Below are positions 38,846 to 51,276 of a DNA stretch of 64,000 nucleotides, piece after piece. The notes beneath the pieces were generated by a model. The model saw only the letters and a list, made by a program, of their open reading frames with translations, was not told where the DNA came from and did not search any database. The stretch spans positions 1,999,636 through 2,063,635 of the forward strand of contig OX439132.1 of NCBI GenBank assembly GCA_949318235.1. The letters are read 5' to 3'. The DNA is from Ecdyonurus torrentis. Lineage: Eukaryota; Arthropoda; Insecta; Ephemeroptera; Heptageniidae. Made by a program: the position numbers and the translations under genes. How positions within the stretch are numbered: position 1 is the stretch's first letter; each line of letters begins with the position of its first letter.

Positions 38846-40914
38846 GCATCGCATAATACACACATCTATGTTTGTGAGCAAGCAGTGAGGGTCCCCACCG
38901 ATCTTGAAATCTCGTTTTTTTTCATGGCACAATGTTTTTGTATTTTACATAATGCTTTCATATGTTTTTAATATAGTAAAAAGTGAAAATTTTGAGATTA
39001 AACGATCGGTAAAAAAAAGCTTCACATAATACACACGTTTGTTTGTAACAAAGCTGTAGGCGTCCGAACCTATTAGGAAATCTCGTTTAATTCCCTGTCT
39101 TGATGTTAACGTATTTTACATAAGCCTTTTATGTGTTTGTTTGACCGTATTTTAGAGAAAATATTATGTTAAAGGAATCTGTAAAATATTACACAAGATA
39201 TACACACACCTATGTTTGTGTGTGGGTAGTACAAATCCCAATCTATGTTGAAAATTAGTTTTGAATCCTAGCGCGATGTTTTTGTATTTTTCATAAGCCA
39301 TAATTATGTATTTAAGATAATATTAAGTAAAAATATTATGTTTAAAGAATATTTAAAATAGGCATTGCATAATACACACATCTATGTTTGTGAGCAAACA
39401 GTGAGGGTCCTTACCGATCTTGAAATCTTGTTTTATTTCATGGCGCAATGTTTTTGTATTTTACATAATGCATTCATATGTTTTTAAGATAGTAAAAAGT
39501 GAAAATTTTGGGATTAAACGATCGGTAAAAACAAGCTTCACATAATACACACACGTATGTTTGTAAGAAAGCTGTAGGCGTCCGAACCTATTAGGAAATC
39601 TCGTTTAATTCCCTGTCTTGATGTTTATGTATTTTACATAAGCAATTTATGTGTTTTTTTGACCGTAATTTAGAGAAAATATTATGTTAAAGGAATCTGT
39701 AAAATATAACACAAGATATACACACACCTATGTTTGTGTGTGGGTAGTACAAATCCCAATCTATGTTGAAAATTAGTTTTGAATCCTAGCGCGATGTTTT
39801 TGTATTTTTCATAAGCCATAATTATGTATTTAAGATAATATTAAGTAAAAATATTATGTTTAAAGAATAGGTAAAAATAGGCATCGCATAATACACACAT
39901 CTATGTTTGTGAGCAAGCAGTGAGGGTCCCCACCGATCTTGAAATCTCGTTTTTTTTCATGGCACAATGTTTTTGTATTTTACATAATGCTTTCATATGT
40001 TTTTAATATAGTAAAAAGTGAAAATTTTGAGATTAAACGATCGGTAAAAAAAAGCTTCACATAATACACACGTTTGTTTGTAACAAAGCTGTAGGCGTCC
40101 GAACCTATTAGGAAATCTCGTTTAATTCCCTGTCTTGATGTTAACGTATTTTACATAAGCCTTTTATGTGTTTGTTTGACCGTATTTTAGAGAAAATATT
40201 ATGTTAAAGGAATCTGTAAAATATTACACAAGATATACACACACCTATGTTTGTGTGTGGGTAGTACAAATCCCAATCTATGTTGAAAATTAGTTTTGAA
40301 TCCTAGCGCGATGTTTTTGTATTTTTCATAAGCCATAATTATGTATTTAAGATAATATTAAGTAAAAATATTATGTTTAAAGAATATTTAAAATAGGCAT
40401 TGCATAATACACACATCTATGTTTGTGAGCAAACAGTGAGGGTCCTTACCGATCTTGAAATCTTGTTTTATTTCATGGCGCAATGTTTTTGTATTTTACA
40501 TAATGCATTCATATGTTTTTAAGATAGTAAAAAGTGAAAATTTTGGGATTAAACGATCGGTAAAAACAAGCTTCACATAATACACACACGTATGTTTGTA
40601 AGAAAGCTGTAGGCGTCCGAACCTATTAGGAAATCTCGTTTAATTCCCTGTCTTGATGTTTATGTATTTTACATAAGCAATTTATGTGTTTTTTTGACCG
40701 TAATTTAGAGAAAATATTATGTTAAAGGAATCTGTAAAATATAACACAAGATATACGCACACCTATGTTTGTGTGTGGGTAGTACAAATCCCAATCTATG
40801 TTGAAAATTAGTTTTGAATCCTAGCGCGATGTTTTTGTATTTTTCATAAGCCATAATTATGTATTTAAGATAATATTAAGTAAAAATATTATGTTTAAAG
40901 AATATTTAAAATAG
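38846..40914. repeat. Alternating T-K-T-K block
   Basis: Starts are 38846, 39362, 39881 and 40397; the offset between pairs is 1035 bp. The two T-K pairs look like a two-unit duplication without E1 or E2. Unit 39362 ends AATAGGTAAAAATAG, the E2-type ending, which leads back into T. Unit 40397 has ATATACGCACACC near 40753, an interrupted copy of the monomer C dyad. Confidence 0.86.
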
Positions 40915-42987
40915 GAATTGCATAATACACACATCTATGTTTGTGAGCAAGCAGTGAGGGTCCCCACCGATCTTGAAATCTTGTTTTATTTCATGGCGCA
41001 ATGTTTTTGTATTTTACTTAATGCATTCATATGTTTTTTAGATCGTAAAAAGTAAAAATTTTGTGATTAAACGATCGGTAAAAACAAGCTTCACATTATA
41101 CACACACGTATGTTTGTAAGAAAGCTGTAGGCGTTTGAACCTATTAGGAAATCTCGTTTAATTTCCTGTCTTGATGTTTATGTATTTTACATAAGCAATT
41201 TATGTGTTTTTTTGACCGTAATTTAGAGAAAATATTATGTTAAAGGAATCTGTAAAATATAACACAAGATATACACACACCTATGTTTGTGTGTGGGTAG
41301 TACAAATCCCAATCTATGTTGAAAATTAGTTTTGAATCCTAGCGCGATGTTTTTGTATTTTTCATAAGCCATAAATAATTATGTATTTAAGATACTATTA
41401 AGTAAATATTATTTTTAAAGAAAAATTTAAAATAGGCATCGCATAATACACACATTTATGTTTGTGAGCAGGCAGTGAGGGTCCCCACCGATCTTGAAAT
41501 CTTGTTTTATTTCATGGCGCAATGTTTTTGTATTTTACTTAATGCATTCATATGTTTTTTAGATAGTAAAAAGTGAAAATGTTGTGATTAAACGATCGGT
41601 AAAAAAAAGTTTCACATAATACACACACGTATGTTTGTAAGAAAGCTGTAGGCGTCCGAACCTATAAGGAAATCTCGTTTAATTCCCTGTCTTGATGTTT
41701 ATGTATTTTACATAAGCCTTTTATGTGTTTGTTTGACCGTACTTTAGAGAAAATATTATGTTAAAGGAATCTGTAAAATATAACACAAGATATACACACA
41801 CCTATGTTTGTGTGTGGGTAGTACAAATCCCAATCTATGTTGAAAATTAGTTTTGAATTCTAGCGCGATGTTTTTGTATTTTTCATAAGCCATAATTATG
41901 TATTTAAGATAATATTAAGTAAAAATATTATGTTTAAAGAATATTTAAAATAGGAATTGCATAATACACACATCTATGTTTGTGAGCAAGCAGTGAGGGT
42001 CCCCACCGATCTTGAAATCTTGTTTTATTTCATGGCGCAATGTTTTTGTATTTTACTTAATGCATTCATATGTTTTTTAGATCGTAAAAAGTGAAAATTT
42101 TGGGATTAAACTATTGAAAAAAAAAAGCTTCACCTAATACACACACGTATGTTTGTAAGAAAGCTGTAGGCGTCCGAACCTATTAGGAAATCTCGTTTAA
42201 TTCCCTGTCTTGATGTTTATGTATTTTACATAAGCCTTTTATGTGTTTGTTTGACCGTATTTTAGAGAAAATATTATGTTAAAGGAATCTGTAAAATATA
42301 ACACAAGATATACACACACCTATGTTTGTGTGTGGGTAGTACAAATCCCAATCTATGTTGAAAATTAGTTTTGAATCCTAGCGCGATGTTTTTGTATTTT
42401 TTATAAGCCATAATTATGTATTTAGCTAATATTAAGTAAAAATATTATGTTTAAAGAATATTCAAAATAGGCATCGCATAATACACACATCTATGTTTGT
42501 GAGCAAGCAGTGAGGGTCCCCACCGATCTTGAAATCTTGTTTTATTTCATGGCGCAATGTTTTTGTATTTTACATAATGCATTCAATTTTTTTTAGATAG
42601 TAAAAAGTGAAAATGTTGTGATTAAAGGATCAATAAAAACAAGCTTCACATAATACACACACGTTTGTTTGTAACAAAGCTGTAGGCGTCCGAACCTATT
42701 AGGAAATCTCGTTTAATTCCCTGTCTTGATGTTTATGTATTTTTTATAAGCAATTTATTTGTTTTTTTGACCGTAATTTAGAGAAAATATTATGTTAAAG
42801 GAATCTGTAAAATATAACACAAGATATACACACACCTATGTTTGTGTGTGGGTAGTACAAATCCCAATCTATGTTGAAAATTAGTTTTGAATCCTAGCGC
42901 GATGTTTTTGTATTTTTCATAAGCCATAATTATGTATTTAAGATAATATTAAGTAAAAATATTATGTTTAAAGAATATTTAAAATAG
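40915..42987. repeat. Return of older variants: four mixed trimers
   Basis: Starts are 40915, 41436, 41954 and 42471. Unit 40915 is 521 bp, the longest class, with CACATTATAC, GCGTTTGAAC, TAATTTCCTG and the rare ATAAATAATTATG monomer C. Unit 41436 has GAGCAGGCAG and AGTTTCAC (HindIII lost). Unit 41954 has AAACTATTG with a 10-A run and CACCTAATAC. Unit 42471 has C-class ATTCAATTTTTTTTAG with GGATCAATAAAA. The last marker and the rare junction are otherwise found only in the first two units of the window. Confidence 0.86.
41365..41475. repeat. Rare monomer C/A junction variant, copy 2
   Basis: Same linked variants as 451-561, about 40.9 kb away. A small rearrangement distinguishes them: ATAAATAATTATG here and ATAAATTATAATG in copy 1. 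Confidence 0.85.
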
Positions 42988-45059
42988 GAATTGCATAATA
43001 CACACATCTATGTTTGTGAGCAAGCAGTGAGGGTCCCCACCGATCTTGAAATCTTGTTTTATTTCATGGCGCAATGTTTTTGTATTTTACTTAATGCATT
43101 CATATGTTTTTTAGATCGTAAAAAGTAAAAATTTTGTGATTAAACGATCGGTAAAAACAAGCTTCACATAATACACACACGTATGTTTGTAAGAAAGCTG
43201 TAGGCGTCCGAACCTATTAGGAAATCTCGTTTAATTCCCTGTCTTGATGTTTATGTATTTTACATAAGCAATTTATGTGTTTTTTTGACCGTAATTTAGA
43301 GAAAATATTATGTTAAAGGAATCTGTAAAATATAACACAAGATATACACACACCTATGTTTGTGTGTGGGTAGTACAAATCCCAATCTATGTTGAAAATT
43401 AGTTTTGAATCCTAGCGCGATGTTTTTGTATTTTTTATAAGCCATAATTATGTATTTAAGCTAATATTAAGTAAAAATATTATGTTTAAAGAATATTCAA
43501 AATAGGCATTGCATAATAAACACATCTATGTTTGTGAGCAAGCAGTGAGGGTCCCCACCGATCTTGAAATCTTGTTTTATTTCATGGCGCAATGTATTTG
43601 TATTTTACATAATGCATTCAATTTTTTTTAGATAGTAAAAAGTGAAAATGTTGTGATTAAACGAACGGTAAAAAAAAGCTTCACATAATACACACACGTA
43701 TGTTTGTAACAAAGCTGTGGGCGTCCGAACTTATTAGGAAATCTCGTTTAATTCCCTGTCTTGATGTTTATGTATTTTACATAAGCCTTCTATGTGTTTG
43801 TTTGACCGTATTTTAGAGAAAATATTATGTTAAAGGAATCTGTAAAATATAACACAAGATATACACACACCTATGTTTGTGTGTGAGTAGTACAAATCCC
43901 AATCTATGTTGAAAATTAGTTTTGAATCCTAGCGCGATGTTTTTGTATTTTTCATAAGCCATAATTATGTATTTAAGCTAATATTAAGTAAAAATATTAT
44001 GTTTAAAGAATAGGTAAAAATAGGCATCGCATAATACACACATCTATGTTTGTGAGCAAGCAGTGAGGGTCCCCACCGATCTTGAAATCTTGTTTTATTT
44101 CATGGCGCAATGTTTTTGTATTTTACTTAATGCATTCATATGTTTTTTAGATCGTAAAAAGTGATAATTTTGTGATTAAACGATCGGTAAAAACAAGCTT
44201 CACATAATACACACACGTATGTTTGTAAGCAAGCTGTAGGCGTCCGAACCTATTAGGAAATCTCGTTTAATTCCCTGTCTTGATGTTTATGTATTTTACA
44301 TAAGCCTTTTATGTGTTTGTTTGACCGTATTTTAGAGAAAATATTATGTTAAAGGAATCTGTAAAATATAACACAAGATATACACACACCTATGTTTGTG
44401 TGTGGGTAGTACAAATCCCAATCTATGTTGAAAATTAGTTTTGAATCCTAGCGCGATGTTTTTGTATTTTTTATAAGCCATAATTATGTATTTAAGATAA
44501 TATTAAGTAAAAATATTATGTTTAAAGAATATTTAAAATAGGCATTGCATAATACACACATCTATGTTTGTGAGCAAACAGTGAGGGTCCTTACCGATCT
44601 TGAAATCTTGTTTTATTTCATGGCGCAATGTTTTTGTATTTTACTTAATGCATTCATATGTTTTTTAAATCGTAAAAAGTAAAAATTTTGTGATTAAACG
44701 ATCGGTAAAAACAAGCTTCACATAATACACACACGTATGTTTGTAAGAAAGCTGTAGGCGTCCGAACCTATTAGGAAATCTCGTTTAATTCCCTGTCTTG
44801 ATGTTTATGTATTTTTTATAAGCAATTTATTTGTTTTTTTGACCGTAATTTAGAGAAAATATTATGTTAAAGGAATCTGTAAAATATAACACAAGATATA
44901 CACACACCTATGTTTGTGTGTGGGTAGTACAAATCCCAATCTATGTTGAAAATTAGTTTTGAATCCTAGCGCGATGTTTTTGTATTTTTCATAAGCCATA
45001 ATTATGTATTTAAGATAATATTAAGTAAAAATATTATGTTTAAAGAATATTTAAAATAG
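42988..45059. repeat. Four-trimer block (E/K, C, D, K), copy 1 of a tandem 2072-bp duplication
   Basis: Starts are 42988, 43506, 44024 and 44542. Unit 42988 joins an E-type A to an AGCAATTTATGTG monomer B and ends AATATTCAAAATAG. Unit 43506 is C-class with ATAATAAACAC. Unit 44024 is D-class with TAAGCAAGC. Unit 44542 is K with an AAGCAATTTATTTG monomer B. The same order starts again at 45060. Confidence 0.87.
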
Positions 45060-47131
45060 GAATTGCATAATACACACATCTATGTTTGTGAGCAAGCAGT
45101 GAGGGTCCCCACCGATCTTGAAATCTTGTTTTATTTCATGGCGCAATGTTTTTGTATTTTACTTAATGCATTCATATGTTTTTTAGATCGTAAAAAGTAA
45201 AAATTTTGTGATTAAACGATCGGTAAAAACAAGCTTCACATAATACACACACGTATGTTTGTAAGAAAGCTGTAGGCGTCCGAACCTATTAGGAAATCTC
45301 GTTTAATTCCCTGTCTTGATGTTTATGTATTTTACATAAGCAATTTATGTGTTTTTTTGACCGTAATTTAGAGAAAATATTATGTTAAAGGAATCTGTAA
45401 AATATAACACAAGATATACACACACCTATGTTTGTGTGTGGGTAGTACAAATCCCAATCTATGTTGAAAATTAGTTTTGAATCCTAGCGCGATGTTTTTG
45501 TATTTTTTATAAGCCATAATTATGTATTTAAGCTAATATTAAGTAAAAATATTATGTTTAAAGAATATTCAAAATAGGCATTGCATAATAAACACATCTA
45601 TGTTTGTGAGCAAGCAGTGAGGGTCCCCACCGATCTTGAAATCTTGTTTTATTTCATGGCGCAATGTTTTTGTATTTTACATAATGCATTCAATTTTTTT
45701 TAGATAGTAAAAAGTGAAAATGTTGTGATTAAACGAACGGTAAAAAAAAGCTTCACATAATACACACACGTATGTTTGTAACAAAGCTGTAGGCGTCCGA
45801 ACTTATTAGGAAATCTCGTTTAATTCCCTGTCTTGATGTTTATGTATTTTACATAAGCCTTCTATGTGTTTGTTTGACCGTATTTTAGAGAAAATATTAT
45901 GTTAAAGGAATCTGTAAAATATAACACAAGATATACACACACCTATGTTTGTGTGTGAGTAGTACAAATCCCAATCTATGTTGAAAATTAGTTTTGAATC
46001 CTAGCGCGATGTTTTTGTATTTTTCATAAGCCATAATTATGTATTTAAGCTAATATTAAGTAAAAATATTATGTTTAAAGAATAGGTAAAAATAGGCATC
46101 GCATAATACACACATCTATGTTTGTGAGCAAGCAGTGAGGGTCCCCACCGATCTTGAAATCTTGTTTTATTTCATGGCGCAATGTTTTTGTATTTTACTT
46201 AATGCATTCATATGTTTTTTAGATCGTAAAAAGTGATAATTTTGTGATTAAACGATCGGTAAAAACAAGCTTCACATAATACACACACGTATGTTTGTAA
46301 GAAAGCTGTAGGCGTCCGAACCTATTAGGAAATCTCGTTTAATTCCCTGTCTTGATGTTTATGTATTTTACATAAGCCTTTTATGTGTTTGTTTGACCGT
46401 ATTTTAGAGAAAATATTATGTTAAAGGAATCTGTAAAATATAACACAAGATATACACACACCTATGTTTGTGTGTGGGTAGTACAAATCCCAATCTATGT
46501 TGAAAATTAGTTTTGAATCCTAGCGCGATGTTTTTGTATTTTTCATAAGCCATAATTATGTATTTAAGATAATATTAAGTAAAAATATTATGTTTAAAGA
46601 ATATTTAAAATAGGCATTGCATAATACACACATCTATGTTTGTGAGCAAACAGTGAGGGTCCTTACCGATCTTGAAATCTTGTTTTATTTCATGGCGCAA
46701 TGTTTTTGTATTTTACTTAATGCATTCATATGTTTTTTAAATCGTAAAAAGTAAAAATTTTGTGATTAAACGATCGGTAAAAACAAGCTTCACATAATAC
46801 ACACACGTATGTTTGTAAGAAAGCTGTAGGCGTCCGAACCTATTAGGAAATCTCGTTTAATTCCCTGTCTTGATGTTTATGTATTTTTTATAAGCAATTT
46901 ATTTGTTTTTTTGACCGTAATTTAGAGAAAATATTATGTTAAAGGAATCTGTAAAATATAACACAAGATATACACACACCTATGTTTGTGTGTGGGTAGT
47001 ACAAATCCCAATCTATGTTGAAAATTAGTTTTGAATTCTAGCGCGATGTTTTTGTATTTTTCATAAGCCATAATTATGTATTTAAGAAAATATTAAGTAA
47101 AAATATTATGTTTAAAGAATATTTAAAATAG
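45060..47131. repeat. Four-trimer block (E/K, C, D, K), copy 2 of the 2072-bp duplication
   Basis: Starts are 45060, 45578, 46096 and 46614, each exactly 2072 bp after its partner. ATAATAAACAC and ACTTATTAGG are shared by the C-class units. Copy-specific changes include GGGCGTCC and AATGTATTTG in copy 1 only, and GAATTC with AGAAAATATTAAG in the last unit of copy 2. Confidence 0.87.
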
Positions 47132-49204
47132 GAATTGCATAATACACACATCTATGTTTGTGAGCAAGCAGTGAGGGTCCCCACCGATCTTGAAATCTTG
47201 TTTTATTTCATGGCGCAATGTTTTTGTATTTTACTTAATGCATTCATATGTTTTTTAGATCGTAAAAAGTGAAAATTTTGTGATTAAACGATCGGTAAAA
47301 ACAAGCTTCACATAATACACACACGTATGTTTGTAAGAAAGCTGTAGGCGTCCGAACCTATTAGGAAATCTCGTTTAATTCCCTGTCTTGATGTTTATGT
47401 ATTTTACATAAGCCTTTTATGTGTTTGTTTGACCGTATTTTAGAGAAAATATTATGTTAAAGGAATCTGTAAAATATAACACAAGATATACACACACCTA
47501 TGTTTGTGTGTGGGTAGTACAAATCCCAATCTATGTTGAAAATTAGTTTTGAATTCTAGCGCGATGTTTTTGTATTTTTCATAAGCCATAATTATGTATT
47601 TAAGATAATATTAAGTAAAAATATTATGTTTAAAGAATATTTAAAATAGGAATTGCATAATACACACATCTATGTTTGTGAGCAAGCAGTGAGGGTCCCC
47701 ACCGATCTTGAAATCTTGTTTTATTTCATGGCGCAATGTTTTTGTATTTTACTTAATGCATTCATATGTTTTTTAGATCGTAAAAAGTGAAAATTTTGTG
47801 ATTAAACGATCGGTAAAAACAAGCTTCACATAATACACACACGTATGTTTGTAAGAAAGCTGTAGGCGTCCGAACCTATTAGGACATCTCGTTTAATTCC
47901 CTGTCTTGATGTTTATGTGTTTTACATAAGCAATTTATGTGTTGTTTTGACCGTAATTTAGAGAAAATATTATGTTAAAGGAATCTGTAAAATATAACAC
48001 AAGATATACACACACCTATGTTTGTGTGTGGGTAGTACAAATCCCAATCTATGTTGAAAATTAGTTTTGAATCCTAGCGCGATGTTTTTGTATTTTTCAT
48101 AAGCCATAATTATGTATTTAAGATAATATTAAGTAAAAATATTATGTTTAAAGAATATTTAAAATAGGAATTGCATAATACACACATCTATGTTTGTGAG
48201 CAAGCAGTGAGGGTCCCCACCGATCTTGAAATCTTGTTTTATTTCATGGCGCAATGTTTTTGTATTTTACTTAATGCATTCATATGTTTTTTAGATCGTA
48301 AAAAGTGAAAATTTTGTGATTAAACGAGCGGTAAAAAAAAGTTTCACATAATACACACACGTATGTTTGTAAGAAAGCTGTAGGCGTCCGAACCTATAAG
48401 GAAATCTCGTTTAATTCCCTGTCTTGATGTTTATGTATTTTACATAAGCCTTTTATGTGTTTGTTTGACCGTACTTTAGAGAAAATATTATGTTAAAGGA
48501 ATCTGTAAAATATAACACAAGATATACACACACCTATGTTTGTGTGTGGGTAGTACAAATCCCAATCTATGTTGAAAATTAGTTTTGAATTCTAGCGCGA
48601 TGTTTTTGTATTTTTCATAAGCCATAATTATGTATTTAAGATAATATTAAGTAAAAATATTATGTTTAAAGAATATTTAAAATAGGAATTGCATAATACA
48701 CACATCTATGTTTGTGAGCAAGCAGTGAGGGTCCCCACCGATCTTGAAATCTTGTTTTATTTCATGGCGCAATGTTTTTGTATTTTACTTAATGCATTCA
48801 TATGTTTTTTAGATCGTAAAAAGTGAAAATTTTGTGATTAAACGATCGGTAAAAACAAGCTTCACATAATACACACACGTATGTTTGTAAGAAAGCTGTA
48901 GGCGTCCGAACCTATTAGGACATCTCGTTTAATTCCCTGTCTTGATGTTTATGTATTTTACATAAGCCTTTTATGTGTTTGTTTGACCGTATTTTAGAGA
49001 AAATATTATGTTAAAGGAATCTGTAAAATATAACACAAGATATACACACACCTATGTTTGTGTGTGGGTAGTACAAATCCCAATCTATGTTGAAAATTCG
49101 TTTTGAATCCTAGCGCGATGTTTTTGTATTTTTCATAAGCCATAATTATGTATTTAAGATAATATTAAGTAAAAATATTATGTTTAAAGAATAGGTAAAA
49201 ATAG
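47132..49204. repeat. Four E-type trimers
   Basis: Starts are 47132, 47650, 48168 and 48686. Unit 47650 has an E-type A with a K-type B (AGCAATTTATGTG, GTTGTTTTGACC). Unit 48168 is E1 with ACGAGCGG and AGTTTCAC (HindIII lost), resembling unit 41436. Units 47650 and 48686 share AGGACATCTCG, not seen elsewhere, which points to local exchange. Unit 48686 has AATTCGTTTTG. Confidence 0.85.
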
Positions 49205-51276
49205 GCATCGCATAATACACACATCTATGTTTGTGAGCAAGCAGTGAGGGTCCCCACCGATCTTTAAATCTCGTTTTTTTTCATGGCACAATGTTTTTGT
49301 ATTTTACATAATGCTTTCATATGTTTTTAATATAGTAAAAAGTGAAAATTTTGAGATTAAACGATCGGTAAAAAAAAGCTTCACATAATACACACGTTTG
49401 TTTGTAACAAAGCTGTAGGCGTCCGAACCTATTAGGAAATCTCGTTTAATTCCCTGTCTTGATGTTAACGTATTTTACATAAGCCTTTTATGTGTTTGTT
49501 TGACCGTATTTTAGAGAAAATATTATGTTAAAGGAATCTGTAAAATATTACACAAGATATACACACACCTATGTTTGTGTGTGGGTAGTACAAATCCCAA
49601 TCTATGTTGAAAATTAGTTTTGAATCCTAGCGCGATGTTTTTGTATTTTTCATAAGCCATAATTATGTATTTAAGATAATATTAAGTAAGAATATTATGT
49701 TTAAAGAATATTTAAAATAGGCATTGCATAATACACACATCTATGTTTGTGAGCAAACAGTGAGGGTCCTTACCGATCTTGAAATCTTGTTTTATTTCAT
49801 GGCGCAATGTTTTTGTATTTTACTTAATGCATTCATATGTTTTTTAAATCGTAAAAAGTGATAATTTTGTGATTAAACGATCGGTAAAAACAAGCTTCAC
49901 ATAATACACACACGTATGTTTGTAAGAAAGCTGTAGGCGTCCGAACCTATTAGGAAATCTCGTTTAATTCCCTGTCTTGATGTTTATGTATTTTACATAA
50001 GCAATTTATGTGTTTTTTTGACCGTAATTTAGAGAAAATATTATGTTAAAGGAATCTGTAAAACATAACACAAGATATACACACACCTATGTTTGTGTGT
50101 GGGTAGTACAAATCCCAATCTATGTTGAAAATTAGTTTTGAATCCTAGCGCGATGTTTTTGTATTTTTCATAAGCCATAATTATGTATTTAAGATAATAT
50201 TAAGTAAAAATATTATGTTTAAAGAATATTTAAAATAGGAATTGCATAATACACACATCTATGTTTGTGAGCAAGCAGTGAGGGTCCCCACCGATCTTGA
50301 AATCTTGTTTTATTTCATGGCGCAATGTTTTTGTATTTTACTTAATGCATTCATATGTTTTTTAGATCGTAAAAAGTGAAAATTTTGTGATTAAACGATC
50401 GGTAAAAAAAAGCTTCACATAATACACACACGTATGTTTGTAAGAAAGCTGTAGGCGTCCGAACCTATAAGGAAATCTCGTTTTATTCCCTGTCTTGATG
50501 TTTATGTATTTTACATAAGCCTTTTATGTGTTTGTTTGACCGTACTTAAGAGAAAATATTATGTTAAAGGAATCTGTAAAATATAACACAAGATATACAC
50601 ACACCTATGTTTGTGTGTGGGTAGTACAAATCCCAATCTATGTTGAAAATTAGTTTTGAATTCTAGCGCGATGTTTTTGTATTTTTCATAAGCCATAATT
50701 ATGTATTTAAGATAATATTAAGTAAAAATATTATGTTTAAAGAATATTTAAAATAGGAATTGCATAATACACACATCTATGTTTGTGAGCAAGCAGTGAG
50801 GGTCCCCACCGATCTTGAAATCTTGTTTTATTTCATGGCGCAATGTTATTGTATTTTACTTAAATGCATTCATATGTTTTTTAGATCGTAAAAAGTGAAA
50901 ATTTTGTGATTAAACGATCGGTAAAAACAAGCTTCACATAATACACACACGTATGTTTGTAAGAAAGCTGTAGGCGTCCGAACCTATTAGGAAATCTCGT
51001 TTAATTCCCTGTCTTGATGTTTATGTATTTTACATAAGCCTTTTATGTGTTTGTTTGACCGTATTTTAGAGAAAATATTATGTTAAAGGAATCTGTAAAA
51101 TATAACACAAGATATACACACACCTATGTTTGTGTGTGGGTAGTACAAATCCCAATCTATGTTGAAAATTAGTTTTGAATCCTAGCGCGATGTTTTTGTA
51201 TTTTTCATAAGCCATAATTATGTATTTAAGATAATATTAAGTAAAAATATTATGTTTAAAGAATAGGTAAAAATAG
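49205..51276. repeat. Higher-order repeat T-K-E1-E2, copy 1 of a tandem 2072-bp duplication
   Basis: Starts are 49205, 49721, 50239 and 50757. Private variants shared with the next repeat: AGTAAGAATATTATG in T, GTGATAAT in K, GTAAAACATAAC in K, and AATGTTATTG with ACTTAAATGCATT in E2 (520 bp). T has GATCTTTAAATC and E1 has TCGTTTTATTCC and GTACTTAAGAG, which copy 2 lacks. Confidence 0.89.
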
